Positions 27,837 through 37,247 of a DNA stretch of 37,394 nt are shown here, piece after piece. Below the pieces are notes generated by a model that was not told where the DNA came from, made no database searches, and saw nothing but the letters and a program-made list of their open reading frames with translations. Position 1 is the first letter of the stretch; each line of letters starts with the position of its first letter. A program made the translations under genes and the position numbers. Location of the stretch: positions 1 to 37,394 of the forward strand of contig CAMASM010000005.1 of NCBI GenBank assembly GCA_945860985.1, given 5' to 3'. The stretch is from Candidatus Finniella inopinata. Its GTDB lineage: Bacteria > Pseudomonadota > Alphaproteobacteria > Paracaedibacterales > CAITNM01.

Positions 27837-29144
27837 CTAAGCATCTTCCTTTATTGCATCCTCTAACAGTTTTACTTTTTTCTTAACTCTGTCATTACTA
27901 CTTTTGGAAGCACGTTTCGCCCTACTTGTTGCCAATTTCTTATCACCTGTAATGTTGGCATATTCCGCCTGCGCTAAATCAGCTTCAGCATGCTGTTTTA
28001 ATTTGCTATATATACCTACTTTAAGCAGCCAGGCCATGGCATTCCTCTTGTCCTCTTCAGTAATTCTGTTTAATTCAGCAAGCGCCAATTCCACATTGCT
28101 ATCAGTACCACTGTTATAAAGCGCTTGAGCGTAAAGCAAACGAATTGATAAAGCATTTGGAGCCAGCTCAACAGCTTTTTTAAGCTTTTCTACAGATTTC
28201 TTGGAGTTAGCCCTGCCAGATTCCAATAAAAATTGTCCGTACATTTCATAAAGGTAAGGATTGTTTGGGTCTTTAGCAAGCAGCGCATCTAGCCTTGCAA
28301 ATGCCTCTTTATGCTGACCTCTTCTAGATAGTATTATCGCTTGAGCAAGCATGGCATCTGGCGACTGTTTTTCACCATATCGCTTATCTGCGTCTTTAGC
28401 CTGATGAAGGTTAGCAATAAAAATAGCTTTTATATTTTCAAATTCAGTAACCCATTCTTCTGGCATAAAGCCAGTGTCTGGTGTTTGTTTTATATAATTT
28501 TCAAATGCTTTTATACGATCATCATCAGAAGGGTGAGTTTTTAAATATGGCGGTTCACTAAATGCCATAATTTTTTTGAAGTACTTAAAAACTCGAATGG
28601 CACCACTAGCACTTAAGCCAGCAGCTTGCAGCGTACGATAAGCAGATGCATCAGCCTCTTTTTCATGGGTACGGGTAAAACTAGCAAATTGACCTTGAGC
28701 AGCCCCTTGGCCAAGCAAAATACCAGCGACTAAAGCGTCACCACCCCCACCAGCAAGGGCTGCAGCACCACCAAGTAAAGTACCTATTATAGATGCAGCA
28801 GATATTCCCATACTTTCTCCACGAAAACGATGGATATGACCACCGATGATGTGACCAAGCTCGTGCGCCAATACGGCAACAAGTTGACCAACATCTTCAA
28901 GCTTCATAACTAAGCCTGTGTGAATGTAAATTGAACCCTCATCGGTTGCAAAAGCGTTGATACTATCATCAACTATAAAATAGATTTTAGGAGTTGATTT
29001 ACGATTATTTGCTTTGCATAGTCGTTCTAAAATTTTAGTAACTAACGCTTCTGCTCGAGCATCCACAATAATGCTACCCTGCTTAAATTTAGCATTTAAA
29101 CTAAAACAAAGTACTAAAACAGCTAAGACTCGTAAAAATTTCAC
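27837..29144 (-). CDS. M48 family metalloprotease with TPR-like C-terminus (BepA/YfgC-like)
   Basis: AVLAHELGHIIGGHIHR; TRTHEKEADASAYRTL; helical repeat C-terminus. Confidence 0.88.
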   Translation of the reverse strand: MKFLRVLAVLVLCFSLNAKFKQGSIIVDARAEALVTKILERLCKANNRKSTPKIYFIVDDSINAFATDEGSIYIHTGLVMKLEDVGQLVAVLAHELGHIIGGHIHRFRGESMGISAASIIGTLLGGAAALAGGGGDALVAGILLGQGAAQGQFASFTRTHEKEADASAYRTLQAAGLSASGAIRVFKYFKKIMAFSEPPYLKTHPSDDDRIKAFENYIKQTPDTGFMPEEWVTEFENIKAIFIANLHQAKDADKRYGEKQSPDAMLAQAIILSRRGQHKEAFARLDALLAKDPNNPYLYEMYGQFLLESGRANSKKSVEKLKKAVELAPNALSIRLLYAQALYNSGTDSNVELALAELNRITEEDKRNAMAWLLKVGIYSKLKQHAEADLAQAEYANITGDKKLATSRAKRASKSSNDRVKKKVKLLEDAIKEDA

Positions 29145-29272
29145 CTTACAACTTGCTCTTTATATATGGGATACTGCTTAGGATACGAATCTTTTTGACC
29201 TGTTTCAAGCGAATCTGGAGTTAAATCTCCCTTACGACCACAACCTGAAAATGCAAGTAAGAAAATAATCAA
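29141..29272 (-). CDS. LptM/YifL-like small lipoprotein (43 aa, TTG start)
   Basis: MIIFLLAFSGCGRKGDLTPDSLETGQKDSYPKQYPIYKEQVVR; lipobox FSGC followed by GRKGDLTP; listed in the ORF track only as the tail of spurious ORF 29141..29548. Confidence 0.65.
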   Translation of the reverse strand: MIIFLLAFSGCGRKGDLTPDSLETGQKDSYPKQYPIYKEQVVR

Positions 29273-29277
29273 GAAAA

Positions 29278-29352
29278 TGGTGGGTGATGAAGGGATTGAA
29301 CCTCCGACCCTCTCGGTGTAAACGAGACGCTCTACCGCTGAGCTAATCACCC
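29278..29352 (-). tRNA. tRNA-Val (anticodon UAC), CCA encoded
   Basis: GGGTGATTAGCTCAGCGGTAGAGCGTCTCGTTTACACCGAGAGGGTCGGAGGTTCAATCCCTTCATCACCCACCA cloverleaf. Confidence 0.95.
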
Positions 29353-29359
29353 GCTTTAA

Positions 29360-29390
29360 AAAAAGCACTGGACGTACCCAGTGCCTTTTT
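29360..29390 (-). terminator. Rho-independent terminator after HU gene
   Basis: gcactgg-gtacgt-ccagtgc then TTTTTTT on minus strand. Confidence 0.85.
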
Positions 29391-29405
29391 ATAGCAAAAA
29401 GCAAT

Positions 29406-29690
29406 TTATTTTTCAACTGCTTCTTTAAGCTGTTTGCCAGGACGGAACTTAGGCAGACGTTTAGCAGGAATCTTAATCTTCTCGCCAGTGCGAGGATTAC
29501 GTCCTTCTGTTGCTTTACGTTGAGCTGTAGCAAACGTTCCAAAACCAATCAAACGAACATCGTCACCTTTTTTTAAAGACTTTGTTATCGATTGAAATGT
29601 TGCATCAATCGCGCGCTCTGCGTCTGCTTTAGTTAAACCAGATGCTTTTGCAACGCTGCTTATTAGATCACTTTTATTCACGGAACCCAC
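29406..29690 (-). CDS. hup: HU family DNA-binding protein
   Basis: MGSVNKSDLISSVAKASGLTKADAERAIDATF...IGFGTFATAQRKATEGRNPRTGEKIKIPAKRLPKFRPGK. Confidence 0.95.
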   Translation of the reverse strand: MGSVNKSDLISSVAKASGLTKADAERAIDATFQSITKSLKKGDDVRLIGFGTFATAQRKATEGRNPRTGEKIKIPAKRLPKFRPGKQLKEAVEK

Positions 29691-29871
29691 TCCTACGTTG
29701 GTTTTAATTAATTACATGTTTATGATAATGACGGTTTTGCTTGACGGTCAAGAGTTTTTATTAAGCTTTATTAGGAAAAAGCCACATAGATGCAACATTT
29801 TTATCACTTATATTGAAAAATCACATGGATATAAAGTTTTAAATTTTCTTTAATTGATTTTTATTAAATAT

Positions 29872-30690
29872 TTAGGCTTTGTAACCTCCCCAATATATTG
29901 CGACAAATAAAAATAGCCAAACTACATCCACAAAATGCCAATACCAAGCTGCAGCTTCAAACCCAACATGATGATCAACTTTAAATTCACGCTTCATATT
30001 ACGCAGCATGCAAATAAATAAAAATATCGTACCAACTAGAACATGCGCCCCATGAAACCCTGTAGCCATATAAAAATTAGATGGGTAAATACCATCTTTA
30101 AAAGCAAAGGAAGCATGTATGTATTCAAAAATTTGCACAAACGAGAATATCAGCCCCAATATCACCGTTAAGAGTAAAGCTTTCGTAACCTTTGAAAACT
30201 GCCCTATCAGTAATTCATGGTGTGCCCAGGTAAGGGTAGTACCAGATAATAATAGAATAAGCGTATTTAAGTAAGGCAAATGCATAGGATCAAGCGGAAC
30301 AATTCCTTTCGGAGGCCATTGGAAATTCTCAAATCCAGGAAGATTCATAGAAACATAAAAGTAACCGCCAAAAAAAGCCGCAAACAACATAACTTCAGAG
30401 GCAATAAATAGGACCATGCCAATTTTTAAACCATTTTGCACGGACTTGGTATGAACCCCTTTGGTATTAGCCTCTTTTAAAACATCTCTCCACCAACCAA
30501 TGAAACAACCGGTAATTAATATTAATCCTAAAATGAACACCCAATAATCAATATGATGCATCAATAGAACCGCTCCCACTGCAAGCACAAGTATTGCCAT
30601 TGATGAAGCTAAGGGCCATGGGCTTGGGTCTACCAAATGGTAAGGGTGATTATGTAAACTCGGTTTATGTTGATTTAAAGGATCACTCAT
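29872..30690 (-). CDS. ctaE: Cytochrome c oxidase subunit III
   Basis: HPYHLVDPSPWPL, GMVLFIASEVMLFAAFFGGYF, TGFHGAHVLVGTIFL, AAWYWHFVDVVWLFLFVAIYWGG. Confidence 0.95.
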   Translation of the reverse strand: MSDPLNQHKPSLHNHPYHLVDPSPWPLASSMAILVLAVGAVLLMHHIDYWVFILGLILITGCFIGWWRDVLKEANTKGVHTKSVQNGLKIGMVLFIASEVMLFAAFFGGYFYVSMNLPGFENFQWPPKGIVPLDPMHLPYLNTLILLLSGTTLTWAHHELLIGQFSKVTKALLLTVILGLIFSFVQIFEYIHASFAFKDGIYPSNFYMATGFHGAHVLVGTIFLFICMLRNMKREFKVDHHVGFEAAAWYWHFVDVVWLFLFVAIYWGGYKA

Positions 30691-30724
30691 TGTTTATACG
30701 GCTACCTAGTACCTTATTAAGATT

Positions 30725-32401
30725 TTATTCCAAATCTGCTAATGCTTCTTTAAGAATACTAAAGCTAAGTAATTCTGGCAAAACTTTATGGGTACCATTA
30801 GGGCGCAACAAAACATACAAAGGAACACTGCTACGACCGTATTGCTCTAAAGCCTTGGTAATAGCTGAATCATAATTAGTCCAATCAGCCTTAACTAACT
30901 GCACATTTTTAGATTCAAAAAGCTTATGCGCCTTTTTAGTATTTAAAACCAAGCTCTTGTTAACTTGACATGTAATACACCATTTAGCGGTAAAATCAAT
31001 TAGCACAGGTGATGTTTTTCGCAAATCTTCTACAAGCTTGGCGCTGTATGGCTGCCATCTTTCACTCTCAGCAATTTCAATTGGAGTCGTTGCATATATA
31101 TAAGCACCAACAACTAACCCCACAGAAATGAATGCGCCAAAAATTCTCACAAAAACAGGGCGATTCATTGTAGAAAATGTTCCGTAAAACCACCCAGAAA
31201 TACTAATAATCAACAAGCCAATTAAAACATTTAAAAATGCAGAAACGGCTATTTGTTCAGCCAACACATGCATTAGCCAAACAACCGATGCTGCCATGCC
31301 AAATCCTAGAATGATCTTAAAAGTATTCATCCAAACTCCAGGCTTTGGTAAAAATTTAGCAACCTTGGGATTTAGACACACCAATAAATACAGACCAGAG
31401 AGCCCTAACGCTAATCCTGTAAAAATTACAAAACCGTGCAGTGAACCTTGAGTTAAAGCAAAACCAACAGAGGCTCCCATAAAAGGTGCAGAACATGGGG
31501 TAGCTACAATGCATGCCAAAACCCCATGAAAAAAACTACCAATAGGTGACATTAAATCACTAGCCCTACTTCCCAATTTCGTAAATGATGTACCTATTTC
31601 AAACACACCAAATAAATTAAGAGCAAACCCATAAAATATAAATATAAGCGCTGTAACTACAGTTGGTGATTGCAATTGAAACCCCCACCCTACCTGATGC
31701 CCGGCAGCACGAAATACTAATAACAATCCAGCCAATACCCAAAAACTTAGCAACGTACCAGCCGTAAAAAATAAGGCACTTGTTTTTAATTTTTTAGAAT
31801 GGGCATGTTGGGTAATTGTCATAACCTTTAATGACAAAATTGGCAAAACGCATGGCATTAAATTAAGCAAAGCCCCACCAATTAATGCAAAAACAAACAT
31901 CAATAACGTGTTAAAGGTGAAAAAATTTAATGACTTACAAGGTTTCGGAAGATCATTCCAAGCGGCAAGGTCTACAAATTTTATAGATTGAACGGTTTTT
32001 TCTGGGTTACAAAGTTTCTCACAAACTATATAACTTACCTCAACCTGAATATCCTGGCTTGAAATTTTTTTCAATGCACCATTTTCAATAGCTATAGAAC
32101 CACATACATAAATTTTCCCCTCGTAACCTTTATATGTATGTCCTTGTAAAGTTAAACTTTGTAATGGCGGCCATTTTAAAAACTCTATTTCCACACCCTT
32201 AGGAAGTTTCCAGTTCAAAATTGTGGGTGAGTCAACATCATCAGGACCGTAGATGTGAGCATGCTCAGGCAATTCAAAAACTAAAACAAATGGAATTTTT
32301 TGTTTTGAATGATTTTCAGGAGCCAATAGCTCCACCTTAACTGTATTGGCTACTAGGCCAGATAAACATAAAATTAATAAAACAAGACAACGCAAGCGCA
32401 T
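30725..32401 (-). CDS. dsbD: Thiol:disulfide interchange protein DsbD-like
   Basis: Signal peptide from ATG 32401; GGALLNLMPCVLPILSLKV; ATPCSAPFMG; DFTAKWCITCQVNK. Confidence 0.92.
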   Translation of the reverse strand: MRLRCLVLLILCLSGLVANTVKVELLAPENHSKQKIPFVLVFELPEHAHIYGPDDVDSPTILNWKLPKGVEIEFLKWPPLQSLTLQGHTYKGYEGKIYVCGSIAIENGALKKISSQDIQVEVSYIVCEKLCNPEKTVQSIKFVDLAAWNDLPKPCKSLNFFTFNTLLMFVFALIGGALLNLMPCVLPILSLKVMTITQHAHSKKLKTSALFFTAGTLLSFWVLAGLLLVFRAAGHQVGWGFQLQSPTVVTALIFIFYGFALNLFGVFEIGTSFTKLGSRASDLMSPIGSFFHGVLACIVATPCSAPFMGASVGFALTQGSLHGFVIFTGLALGLSGLYLLVCLNPKVAKFLPKPGVWMNTFKIILGFGMAASVVWLMHVLAEQIAVSAFLNVLIGLLIISISGWFYGTFSTMNRPVFVRIFGAFISVGLVVGAYIYATTPIEIAESERWQPYSAKLVEDLRKTSPVLIDFTAKWCITCQVNKSLVLNTKKAHKLFESKNVQLVKADWTNYDSAITKALEQYGRSSVPLYVLLRPNGTHKVLPELLSFSILKEALADLE

Positions 32402-32533
32402 ATTTTTTTCAGGATAAGGATCTTGTATTAATATGGAATATTTTAGATACGCTGTACACTGCGACAAAAACCAGTAATGCAAACCCCCTCCTTAGAGGGG
32501 AAGCATACTAATGTTTTGAGTAAGATTAGCTTA

Positions 32534-33205
32534 TTACCGAGAAAGGGTAATCTTGGTGTACCCACCAACATCCTCAAATTTGTAGCCACTAAATGCTGGT
32601 TCAGGCCATTTTCCAATTAATTCTGATGTATATTGCCCTACGCTAGACGCTAATACAAAACTTACACTTCTTAATTTAGGCAAAGCTTTGAAAAATCCCC
32701 CCACGGTTGCTTGGAGATCCCTTCTATCTTTCTCTTCCTCCTTAGAGTAGCCAGGTATATCAAAAGTCCCTAAGTGCAAACTTTGCAGATTTGAAAACTG
32801 AGTAATTACATTTTTAACAGCCCCATCATAAGCAGTAACGTTAAAAAAATTCCCAAAACCTAAACTTTCTAGTTCAGTACATTGCGCAAAACTAGCAACT
32901 CCTTTGGCACTCCTCGGGCCATTATTGAAAGTCTCTAGAAAATTATACGGTTCCGAACTATCGAATAACTTAAAAGATAGCGTTCTCAAGCCCACAAAAC
33001 CAGGACTTTGCTTTTGCCAATCACTTATATCTTTATCGCCCCACCCTCCTGGTACGGTAAAATCACTAAGAGGTGCTGCTGCTAGTGGTCTACTTATTAG
33101 TGACACTGATGATGCAAAAGCGGAAGGTAAAGCATCATCCGAATCCGAAGAAGCAGCCATTAATCCGCTTAATAAACAAGTTGTTAGAAGTAATATTCTT
33201 TTCAT
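32534..33205 (-). CDS. Secreted leucine-rich-repeat-like protein
   Basis: Signal MKRILLLTTCLLSGLMAA; repeating LRTLSFKLF, LESLGFGNF, LQSLHLGTF, LRSVSFVLA. Confidence 0.6.
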   Translation of the reverse strand: MKRILLLTTCLLSGLMAASSDSDDALPSAFASSVSLISRPLAAAPLSDFTVPGGWGDKDISDWQKQSPGFVGLRTLSFKLFDSSEPYNFLETFNNGPRSAKGVASFAQCTELESLGFGNFFNVTAYDGAVKNVITQFSNLQSLHLGTFDIPGYSKEEEKDRRDLQATVGGFFKALPKLRSVSFVLASSVGQYTSELIGKWPEPAFSGYKFEDVGGYTKITLSR

Positions 33206-33264
33206 TTTGTATTCTCCTTTGTGTGTTAAATTTTTGTTTAAAAAATATGAGCACCCTATGGTTC

Positions 33265-33744
33265 CTAGATTAGGTTCTTCTTTTTATCTAACGAATCAAA
33301 TGAAAGCGCATGAGTTAAAGCTTCGAATAAAGCTCCTCTAACCGTTATGTGAAAAAAACCTGGATGCGCCCTTATTGCATCTAGTAGCTTGCTATTTTCA
33401 TCTTCAAGCTTACTGAGCTCCACTGTCAACCTACAAATCTTTTCACCTCTTGCTTCCATATGCTTAGGATTTCGCCCTGTGTAAAAAGCATTAAGTACAA
33501 GTTTACGTTGGCGATCTTGTTCTGTGTCCAACTCGTTATATTGGCAATCAAATGCAATTCTAGTATGACCTTGTCTATCGCCAGATACCTTAGTCATTCG
33601 TACCGCATTCTCATTAAACTCATTAACAAGCGCGTAACAAGCACCCTTTGAATTTTCTCTACTAATGGCAGCATCTAAAGCGCTTGTATCAGCAGCCATT
33701 AATCCGCTTAATAGACATGTGGTTAAAAGTAATAGTTTCTTCAT
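33265..33744 (-). CDS. Secreted hypothetical protein sharing the signal-peptide cassette
   Basis: MKKLLLLTTCLLSGLMAAD; AAAGGAGAATACAAA RBS. Confidence 0.6.
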   Translation of the reverse strand: MKKLLLLTTCLLSGLMAADTSALDAAISRENSKGACYALVNEFNENAVRMTKVSGDRQGHTRIAFDCQYNELDTEQDRQRKLVLNAFYTGRNPKHMEARGEKICRLTVELSKLEDENSKLLDAIRAHPGFFHITVRGALFEALTHALSFDSLDKKKNLI

Positions 33745-33813
33745 TTTGTATTCTCCTTTATTTGTTAAATTTCTTTCTGGTTTCCGATAATTACTTCAAG
33801 CCCATTGATTCTG

Positions 33814-34428
33814 CTAGAAGTTATTACCTTCTCTTCTCAAACGTTTTGCGTATCTATAATAAGCAGCATCTGCGTGATATTCAGCCACTAAATTCACAAT
33901 TGGATTTAGTAAAGATGTTGCTTGACTTACATATACTTTAAAAACAAGTGTTGCCTCCGGATGCACCTGTTTAAATGGTAGTAATTCCCCATCAGCCGTC
34001 ATTAGAGATTGGAGATAAATGGGCACGGATTCTCCATCACGCACTCTCTTACTCAGACTACTACTGTTCTTTAACATGTCTTGTAAATGCTCAAACATCG
34101 AAGGTGTAAACTCTGGAAATATACCAGGTTTGGGAGCAAATACTGCAAAATCATCATACGTGGCACCTTCAGCAGCCATTGAACTGTATGGTAAATAGGT
34201 AGATGCCGCAGGTGTAGCAAATACTTGAAGATTATCATCTGTATATTCCATTGAAGCGTATGGTAAATAGGCTGTTGCCGCAGGAGTGGAAATTTCTATA
34301 CCAGTAGCTGTTGGTTGATAAGGCACCACAATTTCCGTAGAGCGATCACCAGTTTGATCATTATCTGGAGCATCAGCAGCCACCAATCCACCTAATAGGC
34401 ACGTTGTTAAAAGTAATATTTTCTTCAT
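33814..34428 (-). CDS. Secreted hypothetical protein with internal TPAA(T/S)xYLPY repeat
   Basis: MKKILLLTTCLLGGLVAAD; two copies of TPAAxxYLPYxSM. Confidence 0.6.
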   Translation of the reverse strand: MKKILLLTTCLLGGLVAADAPDNDQTGDRSTEIVVPYQPTATGIEISTPAATAYLPYASMEYTDDNLQVFATPAASTYLPYSSMAAEGATYDDFAVFAPKPGIFPEFTPSMFEHLQDMLKNSSSLSKRVRDGESVPIYLQSLMTADGELLPFKQVHPEATLVFKVYVSQATSLLNPIVNLVAEYHADAAYYRYAKRLRREGNNF

Positions 34429-34588
34429 TTTGTATTGTCCTTTATTGGTTAAATGTTAAATTAATATTGTAGTTACTAATTTCTCTATTTTTGAACACCA
34501 GCATACGCAAGCATGACAAAAAGAGATGGTTCATCTACCTTAGTTTTAAGGCATCTGAATTCTTAAAAATGTTTATTTTGGAAAGGTT

Positions 34589-34801
34589 TTAGGCAGCTAC
34601 TGCTGCTAATACAAACCAAACATGTTTGTTGATATGTTCGGTAAGAATTTTTGTGGATGTTGGCACATTTGCATGGGCATGATTAGAATGTGATTTTAGT
34701 GAAGTAGATAATATTATATTTTGGCTATAATTATCATCCGTATTATCACGTGCTGTATGAACCAGATTTTTTCTAGCAACAACTTTTGTTGTAGTGTTCA
34801 T
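34589..34801 (-). CDS. Small hypothetical protein (70 aa)
   Basis: ORF in a large intergenic region; no recognised domain. Confidence 0.35.
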   Translation of the reverse strand: MNTTTKVVARKNLVHTARDNTDDNYSQNIILSTSLKSHSNHAHANVPTSTKILTEHINKHVWFVLAAVAA

Positions 34802-35013
34802 TTATATTTTCCTATATTAGGTTTGTTTAGTATTTAGCATACCTGCTATGTGGTTATATAGCATCAAAGCAAGATAGTTACAAGATATTTTTGTGAAAAA
34901 ATTAGCAATAAAAAAAAGATGGGTCAAAACTTAATATCATTGAAAAAAAATCAGCAAATTGAATTTGTGCAAACTTCGCTAGCTACAAAGAATTGCACAA
35001 ATAGCAGATAAAG

Positions 35014-36291
35014 CTAAGCAACCATACGAAATTCAACTTTTTCAAGTGTAGTTTTTTCTTGGAAAAGTCGATAAATCACCAATCCACCTACCACTGAAAT
35101 AGCCAAAAGATAACCGGCAACACCTAACAGACTACCATTCATAAGCTGGGTAAGCGTACCTGTAATCACTGGAGTTAGACCTGCAAAAATACACATTCCA
35201 GCAGAAAACGAAAATCCAGACAAACGTCCGCGTAGCAATGCTGGAACCTGGAACGAACTTAATGGATGCACTACAGAGTAAGCCATTGCTGCTGGAATAA
35301 CCATAAGTAGCTGAAACATAACAAATTGCTGATCGTACAACAAAGTAAATGCTGGGTATAAAAGAATCATCTGAGTAACACAACCAGCAAGCATCATTTT
35401 TTTCCAGCCAACGCGGTCACTTAACCAACCAAATATACATGTAAACAAGCTATGCATAATAACCGCCAATACAGTCATTTTTACTGCTGTATGCAATGGT
35501 ATAAATAATATTTTAGTCATATAGAATGAAGTAAAACTCAAAGGAATCCAAATAAAGACCCCAGCAACAGCCCCTGTGAAAAATGCCCTAATGAAATATC
35601 GACGGTATTTACTGCTCAAAAGCTTCAAATCACCTGCTTGATTAATCTGAGCTTCACGTTCAAAAACTGGGCTTTCGCTAACATAGCTGCGTAAATAATA
35701 GGCAACAACCCCAAGAAATGAGGCGATGATAAATGGAACACGCCATGACCATTCTGGCATACCAGGACTACTAACCACCGCAACACAAGCAATAGCCAAC
35801 AAACTCCCCATACCAGATGAAAAGTTATAAAAACCAGCCACAGTACCAGCTCTTTTCCAGCCATAGCTTTCAATCAACAAAACTCCACCGTTGGTAAATT
35901 CGCCACCCATGCAAAGCCCTTGAATAATACGGCAAATAATTAATGCTATTGGCGCAACTATACCTACCTCAATATAAGTTGGTAGTAAACCAATACATAA
36001 AGTTGGTATAGCCATTCCAAGCACAGAAAACATTAGACTTCGACGCCTACCGGAATAATCAGCAAGACGCCCAAAAAAGTAGCCACCTATTGGCCTTGCT
36101 AAAAAGCCAATTGCAAAGAAAAATCCCGCGACTATTGAATCAAATAGTGGATTTATTGGTGGGTAAAACTTAGGAGCCAATAAAAATGTAAAATGAGCAA
36201 AAATAAAAAAATCAAAATACTCCAACATATTACCGCACATTAAAGCAGATAACAGATTTTTCGAGGGGTTAGAACTTGAAAAGTTAGACAC
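35014..36291 (-). CDS. MFS transporter, metabolite:H+ symporter (ProP-like) family
   Basis: NMLEYFDFFIFAHFTFLLAPKFYP, GGYFFGRLADYSGRRRSLMFSV, RIIQGLCMGGEFTNGGVLLIE. Confidence 0.88.
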   Translation of the reverse strand: MSNFSSSNPSKNLLSALMCGNMLEYFDFFIFAHFTFLLAPKFYPPINPLFDSIVAGFFFAIGFLARPIGGYFFGRLADYSGRRRSLMFSVLGMAIPTLCIGLLPTYIEVGIVAPIALIICRIIQGLCMGGEFTNGGVLLIESYGWKRAGTVAGFYNFSSGMGSLLAIACVAVVSSPGMPEWSWRVPFIIASFLGVVAYYLRSYVSESPVFEREAQINQAGDLKLLSSKYRRYFIRAFFTGAVAGVFIWIPLSFTSFYMTKILFIPLHTAVKMTVLAVIMHSLFTCIFGWLSDRVGWKKMMLAGCVTQMILLYPAFTLLYDQQFVMFQLLMVIPAAMAYSVVHPLSSFQVPALLRGRLSGFSFSAGMCIFAGLTPVITGTLTQLMNGSLLGVAGYLLAISVVGGLVIYRLFQEKTTLEKVEFRMVA

Positions 36292-36393
36292 AGAGATTCT
36301 TCACAACTAAGTTAACACCTTAATTGTGCTACGCATATGCAAAGTATGCAAGTTGGATTTATTTTATAGTACATACCTAGAGCTATTCTCTTT

Positions 36394-37137
36394 TTGCAAA
36401 TGATATGGCACATTATTACAATGATGACTAGAAGTATTCGAGCCTTTGCATTACTGGAAGTAGCAATTGCCCTAAGTGTGTTAGGTGTAATTGCTTACAT
36501 GGGAGTGCCGTTAATTAGTAGGATACAAAATTGGCAGCAAACGCGTAGCACAGCCACACATCAAGAGCAAATTATGGAGGCTTTAGGCGCGTACGTATTA
36601 GCTAACTCACGCCTGCCCTGCCCAGCAGAAGATAAAAACGGAAAGTCACAACCTGGCAAAAGCGTAGGTTTTGTACCATACCAAACCCTAGGGATTCCTG
36701 AAAAAGCTGCAAAAGATGGACAACACCATTGGATGACTTATGTAGTGCAGCCAAGTCTTACCTCCAAAAGCATTCTATTTTTACAAGATCCTGGAATTTC
36801 AACAGATCCTAAAACAATTTTTTGCAAAACCAGTGCAACTGAAAAATTTACCGTCAACCGTAATAATGGAGAATCTTGCATTACAGAACCAGACTTTGCT
36901 GCTGTAGCAATTATTTCCCATGGAAATAGCGGTGGCTATTACCTAGATAACGGCACTGTTCAACCAGTAAATAGTGATGACCCACATAAAAAAGAAAACG
37001 CTGCCAGAGCAAATATTTTCACAACCAAAAATTTACAACGCATTGGTTCTAACATATTCGATGACATAATAATTTTCGCAAGCCGAAATAATTTAATGGC
37101 AAATTGGGCAAAGTGCCCATGCAAAACCACAGACTAA
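36394..37137 (+). CDS. Pseudopilin-like protein with prepilin N-terminal domain (start may be 36421/36424)
   Basis: RAFALLEVAIALSVLGVIAYMGVPLISRIQNW. Confidence 0.65.
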   Translation: MQMIWHIITMMTRSIRAFALLEVAIALSVLGVIAYMGVPLISRIQNWQQTRSTATHQEQIMEALGAYVLANSRLPCPAEDKNGKSQPGKSVGFVPYQTLGIPEKAAKDGQHHWMTYVVQPSLTSKSILFLQDPGISTDPKTIFCKTSATEKFTVNRNNGESCITEPDFAAVAIISHGNSGGYYLDNGTVQPVNSDDPHKKENAARANIFTTKNLQRIGSNIFDDIIIFASRNNLMANWAKCPCKTTD

Positions 37138-37247
37138 AAGTAAGCTCCACCTACAAAAATAACCATAATTGTATTCCATTTTATAGTAAATAACTTCGCA
37201 ATAAATTTTTGCGCTCTTTAACTTTTTATTAACTACCGATTGTAATA

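Noticed and set aside
29141-29548. 135 aa minus-strand ORF
   Set aside because: Runs out of frame through hup, the terminator and tRNA-Val; only its C-terminal 43 codons are a plausible gene
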